Shown here piece by piece: positions 8,215 to 17,342 of a stretch of DNA of 64,000 bases; within the stretch, counting starts at the first letter, position 1, and the number at the start of each line of letters is the position of its first letter. The stretch comes from Pseudonocardia broussonetiae. Its GTDB lineage: Bacteria; Actinomycetota; Actinomycetes; Mycobacteriales; Pseudonocardiaceae. The translations under genes and the position numbers were made by a program. The notes under the pieces were generated by a model, which did not search any database, was not told the DNA's origin, and saw nothing but the letters and a program-made list of their open reading frames with translations. The stretch spans positions 5,959,501-6,023,500 of the forward strand of contig NZ_CP053564.1 in NCBI RefSeq assembly GCF_013155125.1, written 5' to 3'.

Positions 8215-9153
8215 GTGGACCTCCCCGACCTCCTCGCCGACCACTCGGCCCTGCGCGTCGACGACTCCGACGACGACGACCCCGTGCTCGTCGGCCCCGA
8301 CGGCGCCCACGTCGACACCTGGCGCGAGGGCTACCCGTACGACGAGCGGCTCTCGCGCGCCGAGTACGACCGCGGCAAGCGGCTGCTGCAGATCGAGCTG
8401 CTCAAGCTGCAGAACTGGGTCAAGGAGACCGGACAGCGGGTCGTCATCCTGTTCGAGGGGCGCGACGCGGCCGGCAAGGGTGGCACGATCAAGCGCTTCA
8501 TGGAGCACCTCAACCCGCGCGGCGCCCGGGTCGTCGCGCTGGAGAAGCCGACCGAGCGCGAGTCCACGCAGTGGTACTTCCAGCGCTACGTGGCCCACCT
8601 GCCTGCCGCCGGCGAGATCGTCCTGTTCGACCGCAGCTGGTACAACCGCGCGGGCGTCGAACGCGTCATGGGGTTCGCCGAGGCGCGCGAGTACATGGAG
8701 TTCATGCGGGAGGCGCCGGAGCTGGAGCGGATGTTCGTCCGCAGCGGGATCCACCTGGTCAAGCTGTGGTTCTCGGTGTCGCAGAACGAGCAGCGCACCC
8801 GCTTCACGATCCGCCAGGTCGACCCGGTGCGGCAGTGGAAGCTCAGCCCGATGGACCTCGCGTCGCTCGACAAGTGGGCCGCCTACACCGAGGCGAAGGA
8901 GGCGATGTTCTTCTACACCGACACCGCCGACGCGCCCTGGACGGTGATCAAGAGCAACGACAAGAAGCGCGCGCGGCTCGAGGCGATGCGCCACGTGCTG
9001 CGCCTGTTCGACTACCCGGGCAAGGACCTCGACGTCGCCACGGACCCCGACCGGCTCATCGTCGGGCCGGCCGCGGAGGTCTTCGAGTTCGGCGAGCGGC
9101 CGGGGCACTTCCCGGCGCTGTCGGCGCGGCTGCGCACTCCCGGGCCGGGCTGA
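8215..9153 (+). CDS. ppk2: polyphosphate kinase 2
   Basis: A 312-residue PPK2 that transfers phosphate between inorganic polyphosphate and nucleotides in the cytoplasm. The P-loop EGRDAAGKGGT (81-91), Walker B-like FDRSWYNRAG (138-147) and the lid region around VSQNEQRTRFTIRQVDP are intact. The N-terminal ~35 residues are acidic. Start is the GTG at 8215. It is monocistronic, divergent from the sugar transporter operon. Subclass (NDP- or NMP-using) cannot be settled by eye. Confidence 0.92.
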   Translation: MDLPDLLADHSALRVDDSDDDDPVLVGPDGAHVDTWREGYPYDERLSRAEYDRGKRLLQIELLKLQNWVKETGQRVVILFEGRDAAGKGGTIKRFMEHLNPRGARVVALEKPTERESTQWYFQRYVAHLPAAGEIVLFDRSWYNRAGVERVMGFAEAREYMEFMREAPELERMFVRSGIHLVKLWFSVSQNEQRTRFTIRQVDPVRQWKLSPMDLASLDKWAAYTEAKEAMFFYTDTADAPWTVIKSNDKKRARLEAMRHVLRLFDYPGKDLDVATDPDRLIVGPAAEVFEFGERPGHFPALSARLRTPGPG

Positions 9154-9256
9154 CACCCCGCCGGAGGCGTCCGCATGCTGGGATCCGGGTTGGCGCGAAC
9201 GGGTCGACCTCGGTGACGCAGCGTCACAACGGAGCGGACTACGGTCCGTGAACGGG
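9154..9256. terminator. convergent gap with small palindrome
   Basis: Between the convergent ppk2 and exporter genes lies GTGACGC-A-GCGTCAC (9213-9227), a perfect 7-base-arm palindrome. It could act as a weak two-way terminator or a protein site. There is no T-run. Confidence 0.35.
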
Positions 9257-10132
9257 TTACCGGGGGTCCGCGTCCGGGACCACGTCGCCGTCGCGGGAGC
9301 GCAGCGCCACGGCGGCGATGACCGCCGCGATGCCGGCCCCCTCGAGCAGGCCGGGCACCTGCGCGAGGGCGACCAGCCCGACGACGGTCGCCGTGGCCGG
9401 GAGCAGCGCGAGGAGCACCGCGAAGCGGGCCTGCCCGACGCGGCGGAGCACGAGCTGGTCCAGGACGTAGGGCACGACGCTGGACAGCACGCCCACGCCG
9501 ACGGCCAGCAGCAGCACGGCCGGGTCGGCGAGCGCGCCGAGCGCGGTGGGGCCGCCGACCATCAGCAGCGGCGAGAGCAGGACGGCGGCCACGGTGAAGC
9601 CGACCGCCATGTCGTCGAGCCCGTTGCCCGCGGTCGCGACGCGCTTGCCGAGCAGGATGTAGGCCGCCCACATGCCCGCCGCCGCGAGCGCCCACAGCAC
9701 TCCGGACGGGCTCCCTGACCAGCGCACATCCGCGATGAGCGCCACACCCAGGGCGGCCAGCGCGACGGCGGCGACGTCCCGGGGCCGCCGCGAGGCCACC
9801 GCCGCGACCGCCACCGGGCCGACGAACTCGACAGCCACGGCCGTGCCCAGCGGCAGCCGGGCTATGGCCTCGTAGAACGCGAGGTTCATCAGGGCGGTGG
9901 CCAGTCCGAAGGCGGAGGCCCGCGCCAGACGTGATCCGCGCCACGCCGCGCGGCCCGGGCGGCGCCAGGCGAGCAGCACCGCGGCGGCCCCCAGGAGGCG
10001 CAGAAGGGCCACCACGGTGGGCGGGAGGACGTCGAACAGGCCCACGGCCAGGGCAGCCCCGACGTACATCGAGAGGCCGCCCGCGACGAACAGCACGGGC
10101 GCGGGGACCCGCTGGTGGGTGGCGGTGACCAT
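9257..10132 (-). CDS. EamA/RhtA-type drug/metabolite exporter
   Basis: A 291-residue integral membrane protein with about ten helices and the duplicated EamA arrangement. GGLSMYVGAALAVGLFDVLPP resembles the opening helix of RhtA (threonine/homoserine exporter). I prefer the ATG at 10132, where GGAG lies close upstream. A GTG at 10159 would add nine residues. It would export an amino acid or metabolite. The substrate is unknown. Confidence 0.75.
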   Translation of the reverse strand: MVTATHQRVPAPVLFVAGGLSMYVGAALAVGLFDVLPPTVVALLRLLGAAAVLLAWRRPGRAAWRGSRLARASAFGLATALMNLAFYEAIARLPLGTAVAVEFVGPVAVAAVASRRPRDVAAVALAALGVALIADVRWSGSPSGVLWALAAAGMWAAYILLGKRVATAGNGLDDMAVGFTVAAVLLSPLLMVGGPTALGALADPAVLLLAVGVGVLSSVVPYVLDQLVLRRVGQARFAVLLALLPATATVVGLVALAQVPGLLEGAGIAAVIAAVALRSRDGDVVPDADPR

Positions 10133-10159
10133 GACTCCAGAACGTAACAAGCAGGCCAC

Positions 10160-10412
10160 ACTTCTTCAGCGGCGCCACCTTGCGGTGTCACTTCCGGGCA
10201 CGCATCATTCACTCGTAGTCAACGAAGGTCCCGCACAGGCCACCTGGGCGTTGCCGCACCGGTCACTCACCGTCAAACGTGACGACCGTCGCGACTCGCC
10301 CCGGGAACACGTGCGGGGGTGTGCAACGTCTGGGAGAGTGGACACACCGCGCGAGCGGTCGTCCAGGAACGCGGCTCCGGGCCTACCGGAGCCGAGACGG
10401 AGGGAGACCGCC
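10160..10412. promoter_or_regulatory. divergent promoter region
   Basis: The 253-base gap between divergent genes presumably holds both promoters. On the plus strand GGGAAC (~10303) is followed about 19 bases later by GTC, a near match to extracytoplasmic-sigma promoters of the GGAAC/GTT kind. A GGCTCCGG-GCCTA-CCGGAGCC stem (10373-10393) lies in the probable leader of the small downstream gene. Confidence 0.3.
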
Positions 10413-10598
10413 ATGCAGCCAGGAACCCTGACCCGGCCCGAGTTGACCCTTGCCGACCGCTGCGACCGATGCGGAGCGGCTGCGAAGGTCCGTGCCATCC
10501 TGCCGTCCGGCGGAGAACTGCTGTTCTGCGGGCACCACGGCCGGGCACACGCCGACAAGCTCCGCGAGCTCGAAGCGAGCGTCGAGACCGGCAGCTGA
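10413..10598 (+). CDS. DUF7455-like small zinc-ribbon protein
   Basis: A 61-residue protein with a CDRCGAAA motif and a second CGHHGR motif about 25 residues later, consistent with one metal site. Such proteins occur widely in actinobacteria as DUF7455 and their role is unknown. Start at MQPGTLTR is supported by GGAGGGAGACC directly upstream, although the frame is open further back. A strong terminator and then a 22-bp repeat array follow the stop codon. Confidence 0.75.
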   Translation: MQPGTLTRPELTLADRCDRCGAAAKVRAILPSGGELLFCGHHGRAHADKLRELEASVETGS

Positions 10599-10641
10599 CC
10601 GGCGCCGGCCCGGACGCCGGCACACCACCCACACACGACAC

Positions 10642-10678
10642 CCGGAGGGGCGGGGACCACACGGTCCCCGCCCTCCGG
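10642..10678 (+). terminator. terminator hairpin after the DUF7455 gene
   Basis: CCGGAGGGGCGGGGACC and GGTCCCCGCCCTCCGG form a 16-17-base stem with one bulge around an ACAC loop, 44 bases after the stop codon. There is no T-run, as is usual in GC-rich actinobacteria. Confidence 0.65.
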
Positions 10679-10706
10679 CGTGCGCAGCCCCTCCCACCCC
10701 CCCACC

Positions 10707-11075
10707 CCCGGCGAGTTTGCGGCTCACGCCCGGCGAGTTTGCGGTTCACGCCCGGCGAGTTTGCGGCTCACGCCCGCCGAGTCCGCGGCCCACCCCCGGC
10801 GAGTTTGCGGTTCACGCCCGGCGAGTTTGCGGCTCGCACCCGGCGAGTTCGCCGCTCGCGCCCTACGAGTTCGCCGCTTGCGCCCGGCGAGTCCGCTTCT
10901 CGCGTCGGGCCTGTTCGCCGCCGGCGCTCCGCGTGTTCGCTCTCCACGCAGGCCGCCTCGGCCGTCGGCGCTCGTCGACTTCACCGCTGACGCCGGCCAA
11001 TCGGCCGCGGCGCCCGCGAGCCCGCCGCTGACGCCGAGTCCGCCGCTCACGACGGGCGGGTTCGCCGCCCGCGCT
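10707..11075 (+). repeat. 22-bp tandem array A (core GGCGAGTTTGC)
   Basis: Nine consecutive 22-base units run without a break from 10707 to 10904, consensus CCCGGCGAGTTTGCGGCTCACG. They continue with progressive decay to about 11075 (roughly 16 units in all). They are in the sense orientation of the gene upstream. The period is not a multiple of three, and codon-like content in this stretch is an artefact of the repeats, so I call no gene here. Confidence 0.85.
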
Positions 11076-11195
11076 CGGTCAACGGGCCGGTGGGACCGGC
11101 CGAGCTTAGGGACGGGCAGGGTGATCGCCGCTGTCCTCCCGTCGCGATCGGTCGGGAGGGCGCGGCCCGGCCGGGGTCCCACTCCGCCCGTTGCC

Positions 11196-11345
11196 CTTGA
11201 CCACCGAGACCGTCACAGGAGGGTCGCGGCGAGGGCAGTCACGTCACACTCCCGGCGATCACCGCTCACCCTCTGCCCTTGATCACCGAGACCGTGACGG
11301 GAAGGTCGCGGCGAGGGCTGTCAGGTCACACTCCCGGCGATCACG
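11196..11345. repeat. two copies of the ~70-bp GATC-ended repeat
   Basis: Two adjacent units, 11196-11265 and 11277-11345, share CTTGA(C/T)CACCGAGACCGT at one end and CACACTCCCGGCGATCAC at the other. The ends pair as TGATC(G)CCG/CGGCGATCA. The same family occurs at 48709-49697 and 59066-59640. Confidence 0.75.
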
Positions 11346-11432
11346 GGCACCGCCGGAGCGTCCCGCGGCGGGCTCGTGCAGCTCGGTCGCCCGCCCACGC
11401 CCGTCGGAGACGGCCATCTCCGGGCGCCGATG

Positions 11433-11776
11433 GCCAACTCGCCGAGCGCCCCCGGCCAACTCGCCGGGCGCCGCCGGCCGACGCGCCACGCGCCCCCGGC
11501 CGCCTCGCCGGGCGCGCCCGGCAAACTCGCGAGGCACCACCGCCAAACTCGCGGGGCGCACCGCCAACTCGCGGGGCGTCACTCGCAAACTCGGCGGGCC
11601 ACCGGCAAACTCGCGGAGCGTCACGGCAAACTCGCCGAGCGTGGGCGGCCAACTCGCCGGGCGCCAACGGCAAACCCGCCGGGCGCCACAGCCAACTCGC
11701 CGGGCGTGGGCGGCAAACTCGCCGGGTGTCATCGCAAACTCGCGGGGCCTGACGCCACACCCGCCGGGGTGTGGGG
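11433..11776 (-). repeat. 22-bp tandem array B (same family as A)
   Basis: About sixteen degenerate units of 20-22 bases. On the plus strand each contains a variant of GCAAACTCGCCGGGCG. On the minus strand, which is the sense of the helicase gene that ends right here, they read GGCGAGTTTGC as in array A. The array abuts the helicase stop codon directly. Confidence 0.8.
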
Positions 11777-13489
11777 TCAGCGCCAGCTGCGGAGGGTCGC
11801 GATCCGCTCCTCCAGCTGCTCCATGTTGGCCATCGCCGTGGGCGGGCCTCCACACAGCGTCCGCAGCTCGTTGTGGATCTTCCCGTGCGGCTTGTTGGTG
11901 CGGTGGTGGTGCAGCGCGACGAGGGTGTTGAGCTCCTTGCGCAGCGCCGCGATCCGCTCCCGCACCGACTGCTGCGGGCGCTCGGCCGGCTCGGCGACCG
12001 GGGGTGCGACGACCGCCGGGGCCTTGCGGCCCGACCGCGACAGCCACTCCGTCTGCCGCTGGTTGAGCAGCGTGCGCACCTGGTCGGGCTCGAGCAGCCC
12101 GGGCAGGCCCAGGTAGTCCTCCTCGTCCGCGGAGAAGGAGGTGCCCTCGTAGATGAGCTGGTCGAGCTCGGCGTTGGCGCCCAGCGCGGTGAACGACGGC
12201 TCGTCCTCCCCCGGCTCGTCCTCCTGCCGGTTGGCCGCCGCCAGCTCCTCGTCGTTCCACTGCTCCTCGGCGCGGTGCGGCTTGCCCAGGACGTGGTCGC
12301 GCTGGGCCTCCAGCTCGCTCGCCAGGCCCAGCAGGACCGGCACGCTGGGCACGAACACCGACGCCGTCTCCCCCGGCCGCCGCGACCGCACGAAGCGCCC
12401 GATCGCCTGCGCGAAGAACAGCGGCGTCGACGCGCTCGTGGCGTAGACCCCGACGGCGAGCCGCGGGACGTCGACGCCCTCGGACACCATCCGCACCGCG
12501 ACCATCCACCGGTCCGTCGACGCGCTGAACCGCGCGATCCGCTCCGAGGACCCGGCCTCGTCGGACAGGACGAGCACCGGCGGCGTGCCGGTGACGTCGG
12601 TGAGGATCGCCGCGTAGGCCCGCGCGGTGGTCTGGTCGGAGGCGATGACGAGGCCGCCGGCGTCGGGCATGCCGCCGAGGCGGTGCCCGGTGAGCCGCTT
12701 GTCGGCGGCGGCGAGGACGGCGGGGATCCACTCGCCGCCCGGGTCGAGCGCGGTGCGCCAGGCCCGCGCCGTCTGCTCGGCCGTCAGCGGCTCGCCCAGC
12801 CGGGCGGTGATCTCCTCGCCCGCGCTGGTGCGCCAGCTCGAGACGCCGGAGTAGGCCAGGAACACCACCGGCCGGACCACGCCGTCGGCGAGGGCCTCCG
12901 CGTAGCCGTAGGAGTGGTCCGAGCGGCTGCGCAGGGCCCCGTCGGCGTCGGGGAGGTAGTCGACGAACGGGATGGGGTTGTCGTCGGAGCGGAACGGGGT
13001 CCCGGTGAGCGTCAGGCGCCGCGCGGCGGGGTCGAACGCCTCCTTGACGGCGTCGCCCCACGACCGCGCGTCGCCCGCGTGGTGGACCTCGTCGAGGACG
13101 ACGAGCGTGCGCCGGCTCTCCGTGCGGGCCCGGTGCAGCAGCGGGTGCGCCGCGACGCCGGCGTAGGTGACGACGATGCCCGTGTAGTCCGACGACGTGC
13201 CGCCCGCGGAGTTGCGGAACTCCGGGTCGAGCGCGATGCCGACGGCCGCCGCGGCCTGGCTCCACTGGTACTTGAGGTGCTCGGTGGGCGCGACGACCGT
13301 GATGTTCGAGATCGTGCGGTCGGCGAGCAGCTCCGACGCGACGCGCAGCGCGAACGCCGTCTTCCCCGCGCCCGGCGTGGCGACGGCGAGGAAGTCCTGG
13401 GGACCGGCGGCGAGGTAGCGGCTCAGCGCCTTGCGCTGCCAGGCGCGCATCGGGCGGGCCGACGCAGCCAGCTGGGGGGCCTGGGACAC
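11777..13489 (-). CDS. DEAD/DEAH-box helicase
   Basis: A 570-residue superfamily-2 helicase. Motif I is ATPGAGKT (37-44), motif II is DEVHH (133-137), motif III is the TGTPFR segment, and a C-terminal helicase domain contains a RMVSEGVDVPRL segment and the QAIGRFVR arginine finger. This XPB/type-III-restriction-like group is widespread in actinobacteria, and duplex-nucleic-acid remodelling is expected. No restriction or methylase partner lies nearby, so I do not call it a defence gene. The C-terminal ~120 residues after VPVLLGLASELEAQRD are charged and unassigned. Start is a GTG. Confidence 0.85.
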   Translation of the reverse strand: MSQAPQLAASARPMRAWQRKALSRYLAAGPQDFLAVATPGAGKTAFALRVASELLADRTISNITVVAPTEHLKYQWSQAAAAVGIALDPEFRNSAGGTSSDYTGIVVTYAGVAAHPLLHRARTESRRTLVVLDEVHHAGDARSWGDAVKEAFDPAARRLTLTGTPFRSDDNPIPFVDYLPDADGALRSRSDHSYGYAEALADGVVRPVVFLAYSGVSSWRTSAGEEITARLGEPLTAEQTARAWRTALDPGGEWIPAVLAAADKRLTGHRLGGMPDAGGLVIASDQTTARAYAAILTDVTGTPPVLVLSDEAGSSERIARFSASTDRWMVAVRMVSEGVDVPRLAVGVYATSASTPLFFAQAIGRFVRSRRPGETASVFVPSVPVLLGLASELEAQRDHVLGKPHRAEEQWNDEELAAANRQEDEPGEDEPSFTALGANAELDQLIYEGTSFSADEEDYLGLPGLLEPDQVRTLLNQRQTEWLSRSGRKAPAVVAPPVAEPAERPQQSVRERIAALRKELNTLVALHHHRTNKPHGKIHNELRTLCGGPPTAMANMEQLEERIATLRSWR

Positions 13490-13614
13490 ACGACTCCAAG
13501 ACTGCGGGGCTTCCGGGGGGACCGTCGATCAGGGTAACGGGGTGGTCTCGCCCGGCTCGCCGAGACCCGTCGCGCCCGGCGCGGGCGCCCCCCGTGGTCC
13601 ATCCTGGGCGCACC

Positions 13615-14652
13615 ATGAGTGACGCGCCGACCAGCAGCGACCCCGCCCCGACGTGGCGACGGGTGGTCGGCCGGACGCTCGGTGGCGCCTGGGACAAGGA
13701 CATCTTCTCCCACTCTGCGCAGGCGGCCTTCTGGCAGGCGCTTTCCCTGCCCCCGCTGTTCCTCGCGCTGCTGGGGTCGCTGGGCTACGTCGGCGACTGG
13801 TTCGGCAACGACACCGTGCGGGTGGTGGAGGAGTCCATCGTCACGTTCGCGCGGCAGGTGTTCACCCCCGAGGTCGTCGACGAGATCATCGCGCCGACCG
13901 CGTCGAGCATCCTGACCAACGGCCGTGCCGACGTGGTGTCGGTCGGGTTCGTCATCGCGCTGTGGGCGGGGTCGTCGGCCATCGCCTCGCTCGTCGACTC
14001 GATCACCGAGGCGCACGGCCAGAAACTCGTGCGCCACCCCGTGTGGCAGCGGATCTTCTCGCTGCTGGTCTACCTGCTCGCGCTCGTCGTCGCGATCGTC
14101 ACGCTGCCCGTCATCGCGCTGGGCCCCGACCTGCTCCCCCAGGTCCTGCCCGCGTCGTGGCGGGGCGCGGCGACGTCGCTGATCGGGGCGTTCTACTACC
14201 CCGGCGCCGCCCTCATCACGGTGCTCGTGCTCACGGCGATGTACCGCCTCGCGCTGCCGCACACGCTGCCCTGGCGGCGCCTGCTGCCCGGGGCGCTGCT
14301 CGCGATGGTGGTGTTCATCGCGAGCGCGACCGGCCTGCGCGTCTACATCGCCGTGCTGACGAGCACCGGCTACACCTACGGCGCACTGGCGACGCCGATC
14401 GCGTTCCTGCTGTTCGGGTTCCTGCTCGGCCTCTCGATCGTGCTCGGCGCGCACCTCAACAACGCCGTCGAGGAGGCCTGGCCCGCGCGCCCCGAGCCCC
14501 GGCCGCGCCGCTCGGACCGCCTGCGCGCCATGCGCACCCATCCGGCCATGCCCCCGGTCGCCGACGAGCCCGGCCCCGACTTGCCGGTGACCGCCCCCGC
14601 CGCCCATGCTGCGAGGACGACCGCCTCCGACAGCACGAAGGAGCCACGATGA
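13615..14652 (+). CDS. YihY/BrkB-like membrane protein
   Basis: A 345-residue polytopic membrane protein with about six hydrophobic segments, a conserved early segment (SHSAQAAFWQALSLPPLFLALLG) and a long disordered Pro/Arg-rich cytoplasmic tail after residue ~290. The family was once called ribonuclease BN, but the proteins are membrane transporters or envelope factors of uncertain role. I start at MSDAPTSS (13615). The stop overlaps the ATG of the PHA synthase gene (ATGA), so the two are translationally coupled. Confidence 0.82.
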   Translation: MSDAPTSSDPAPTWRRVVGRTLGGAWDKDIFSHSAQAAFWQALSLPPLFLALLGSLGYVGDWFGNDTVRVVEESIVTFARQVFTPEVVDEIIAPTASSILTNGRADVVSVGFVIALWAGSSAIASLVDSITEAHGQKLVRHPVWQRIFSLLVYLLALVVAIVTLPVIALGPDLLPQVLPASWRGAATSLIGAFYYPGAALITVLVLTAMYRLALPHTLPWRRLLPGALLAMVVFIASATGLRVYIAVLTSTGYTYGALATPIAFLLFGFLLGLSIVLGAHLNNAVEEAWPARPEPRPRRSDRLRAMRTHPAMPPVADEPGPDLPVTAPAAHAARTTASDSTKEPR

Positions 14653-16349
14653 CGGCCGAGCAGTCCGCCGATCCCGACGTCGCCACCGGCCTCGACATGC
14701 TGCTGTCCGACGGCGCGCTGGGCCCGCTGCGCCGGATCCTGCCGGGCGGGGCGGGCCTGCGGATGGCCGCCAAGCTGGCCACGAAGCCGGTCACGCTCAC
14801 CCGCCGCGGCGCCGGCCTCGCCGCCGAGCTCGCGAAGATCGGCGTCGGCGCCTCGGCGCTCGAGCCGGGCCCCAAGGACAAGCGCTACGCCGACCCGGCG
14901 TGGACGGAGAACCCGCTGCTGCACCGGCTCGTGCAGACCCACATCGCCGCCGGCGGCACCGCGGCCGACCTCGTCGAGGACGCCGGGCTCGACTGGGCCG
15001 ACCACGAGCGCATCCAGTTCGCCGTGAGCAACGTCGTCGACGCGCTGGCCCCCAGCAACAGCCTGCTCAACCCCGCGCTGTGGCAGGAGGCGCGCAAGAC
15101 CGGCGGCGCGAGCATCGTCAGCGGCGTCCGGCGGCTCGTCGGCGACCTCGCGACGAAGCCGCGCGTCCCCTCGATGGTCGAGCCCGACGCGTTCACCGTC
15201 GGCGAGGACGTCGCGTGCACCCCGGGCGCGGTCGTGCTGCGCACCCCGGTGTTCGAGCTGATCCAGTACCTGCCGCAGACCCCGACGGTCCGCGAGGTGC
15301 CGCTGCTGATCGTCCCGCCGACGATCAACAAGTACTACGTCGCCGACCTCGCGCCGGGCCGCAGCATCGTCGAGAACCTCCTGAAGTCCGGCCAGCAGGT
15401 GTTCCTCATGTCGTGGCGCAACCCCACCGAGGAGCACGCGGCCTGGGACCTCGACACCTACGGCTCCGCGATCCTCGACGCCATGACGGCCTGCGAGAAG
15501 ATCAGCCGGCAGCCCAGCACGGCGCTCATGGCGTTCTGCTCGGGCGGGATCATCACCTCGATGCTGCTGGGCCACCTCGCCGCCACCGGCGCGCAGGAGC
15601 GCGTGGCGTCGGTGACGTTCGCCGTCACCGTTCTCGACCAGGCCCAGTCCGGCACCACCGGCGCGCTGCTCGACCCGGACACCGCGCGCCAGGCCGTGGA
15701 GGCGTCGCAGAAGAAGGGCTACCTCGACGGCCGCACGCTCGCCGAGGTGTTCGCCTGGCTGCGGCCCAACGACCTCATCTGGTCCTACTGGGTGAACAAC
15801 TACCTCAAGGGCCGCCCGCCCAAGGCGTTCGACATCCTGTTCTGGAACGCCGACACCACCCGCATGACGGCCGGGCTGCACCGCGACTTCATCGACATCG
15901 CCGTCGCGAACGCGCTGGTCGTGCCCAACGCCACCACCATGCTGGGCACGCCGGTGGACCTGTCGAAGGTCGACCGCGACATGTACGTCATCGCGGGCAT
16001 CGCCGACCACCTCTGCGCCTGGCAGTCCTGCTTCCGCACCACGCAGCTCCTGGGTGGCGAGAGCCGGTTCGTGCTGTCGACGAGCGGGCACATCGCCTCG
16101 CTGGTCAACCCGCCGGGCAACCCGAAGGCCAGCTTCCGCGTGGCGCCCCCGGCGTCGCGGACGCCGACGCCGATCAACGCCGACGCGTGGCTGGCCGTCG
16201 CGGAGACCGTCAAGGGGTCGTGGTGGCCCGACCACGCCGACTGGCTGGGTCAGCGCTGCGGCGGTGAGGTCGACGCCCCGGCGGAGCTGGGCGGGCGCGG
16301 GCTGCCGGCCCTCGTCCCCGCCCCCGGCGACTACGTGCGTGCCACGTGA
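14649..16349 (+). CDS. phaC: PHA synthase (PhaC-like)
   Basis: A 566-residue polyhydroxyalkanoate synthase that polymerises hydroxyacyl-CoA on granule surfaces. The nucleophile sits in AFCSGG (Cys ~297), with the aspartate in ADHLCAW (~453) and histidine in SGHIAS (~481). The N-terminal ~100 residues are family-specific and helical. It is a paralogue of the synthase at 41577-43319 but not a close copy, and the two may prefer different monomers. It is coupled to genes on both sides by 4-base overlaps. The ATG at 14649 is chosen for the ATGA overlap. Confidence 0.88.
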   Translation: MTAEQSADPDVATGLDMLLSDGALGPLRRILPGGAGLRMAAKLATKPVTLTRRGAGLAAELAKIGVGASALEPGPKDKRYADPAWTENPLLHRLVQTHIAAGGTAADLVEDAGLDWADHERIQFAVSNVVDALAPSNSLLNPALWQEARKTGGASIVSGVRRLVGDLATKPRVPSMVEPDAFTVGEDVACTPGAVVLRTPVFELIQYLPQTPTVREVPLLIVPPTINKYYVADLAPGRSIVENLLKSGQQVFLMSWRNPTEEHAAWDLDTYGSAILDAMTACEKISRQPSTALMAFCSGGIITSMLLGHLAATGAQERVASVTFAVTVLDQAQSGTTGALLDPDTARQAVEASQKKGYLDGRTLAEVFAWLRPNDLIWSYWVNNYLKGRPPKAFDILFWNADTTRMTAGLHRDFIDIAVANALVVPNATTMLGTPVDLSKVDRDMYVIAGIADHLCAWQSCFRTTQLLGGESRFVLSTSGHIASLVNPPGNPKASFRVAPPASRTPTPINADAWLAVAETVKGSWWPDHADWLGQRCGGEVDAPAELGGRGLPALVPAPGDYVRAT

Positions 16350-17167
16350 CCGCGGTGACGGGTGACGAGCTGTTCGAGATCGACGTCCGGGGCCGCTGCC
16401 TGCGCGTGTCGGTGCGCCGGGCCGCCGGGCCGGGCTCACGGGTGCCGCTGCTGCTGATGAACGGCATCGGGGCGAGCCTCGAGCTGCTGCAGCCCTTCGT
16501 CGACGAGCTGCCGCCCGAGCTGGAGGTCATCCGGTTCGACGTGCCCGGCATCGGCGGCTCGCCGATGCCGCGGCTGCCGTACCACATGTCGACGTTCGCG
16601 CCGCTGATCGGAACCCTGGTGCGCCGCCTGGGCTACGGCGAGGTCGACGTCATGGGCTTCTCCTGGGGCGGCGGGCTCGCCCAGCAGTTCGCGGCGGCGC
16701 AGCGCAAGCAGTGCCGCCGGCTCGTGCTGGCCGCCACCGGCACCGGCTCGCTCATGGTGCCCGCCCGGCCGAACGTGCTGGCCAAGATGCTCACGCCGCG
16801 CCGCCACCGCGACCCGGAGTACGCCCGCACGATCGCCGGGGAGATCTACGGCGGCACGATGCGCACGCATCCCGAGCGGGCGTCGGAGGTGCTGCACACC
16901 TACACCCGCAAGGGCCCCAAGCGCGGCTACTACTACCAGCTCCTCGCCGGCGCGGGCTGGAGCAGCCTGCCCGGCCTGCCGCTGATCCGGCAGCCCACGC
17001 TGATCGTGGCCGGGGACGACGACCCGATCATCCCGGTGGTCAACGCCCGGATCATGCACCGCGGCATCCCGAACTCGCGCCTGCACATCTACTCGGGCGG
17101 CCACCTGGCGCTGCTCACCGAGGCGAAGGAGCTCGCCCCGGTGATCGACCGGTTCCTGACGGAGTGA
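16346..17167 (+). CDS. alpha/beta hydrolase, intracellular PHA depolymerase type
   Basis: A 273-residue alpha/beta hydrolase with the nucleophile elbow GFSWGG (Ser 106), acid in GDDDPIIPV and histidine in SGGHLAL. LLMNGIGASLELLQPF and the FDVPGIGGSP segment are characteristic of medium-chain PHA depolymerases. Position directly after phaC with a GTGA overlap supports a role in mobilising the polymer. A general lipase/esterase is the alternative. The GTG start is set by the overlap. Confidence 0.85.
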   Translation: MTAVTGDELFEIDVRGRCLRVSVRRAAGPGSRVPLLLMNGIGASLELLQPFVDELPPELEVIRFDVPGIGGSPMPRLPYHMSTFAPLIGTLVRRLGYGEVDVMGFSWGGGLAQQFAAAQRKQCRRLVLAATGTGSLMVPARPNVLAKMLTPRRHRDPEYARTIAGEIYGGTMRTHPERASEVLHTYTRKGPKRGYYYQLLAGAGWSSLPGLPLIRQPTLIVAGDDDPIIPVVNARIMHRGIPNSRLHIYSGGHLALLTEAKELAPVIDRFLTE

Positions 17168-17174
17168 AGCGGCC

Positions 17175-17342
17175 CTAGGAGCGCGCTGAAAAGCTCGGGC
17201 CTACTGCGCGACGCCCAGGCGGCGCCCTCGCGGCGTTGCGCGGATACGTCGATACAACAGCGGTATCGCCGCATCCGCCCGCCTTGCGAGGACACCACCT
17301 GGACGCCGCTCGCTACGGCCGGAGCTTTTCAGCACCCTCCTA
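17175..17342. repeat. 168-bp near-palindromic repeat, copy 2 (inverted), cut by IS630
   Basis: This is the inverted counterpart of 3131-3298, nearly identical over its full length when reverse-complemented. It starts CTAGGAGCGCGCTGAAAAGC eight bases after the depolymerase stop. It ends CAGCACCCTCCTA, where the IS630 element has inserted at the terminal TA. Without the IS it would end in CTCCTAGG, placing its TAG exactly on the stop codon of the convergent methyltransferase gene (18510-18512). Confidence 0.85.

Noticed and set aside
10707..11776. Possible CRISPR array
   Set aside because: Units are contiguous 22-mers without unique spacers, and no cas gene is near. It is a tandem repeat.
11777..13489. 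Helicase as part of a restriction or defence island
   Set aside because: No methylase, nuclease or other defence gene adjoins it; the family is common in actinobacterial chromosomes.
11283..13703. 806-codon open frame overlapping the helicase gene on the same strand
   Set aside because: It is a shifted frame rich in Arg, Ala and Gly with no recognisable domain. The frame at 11777-13489 has all helicase motifs.
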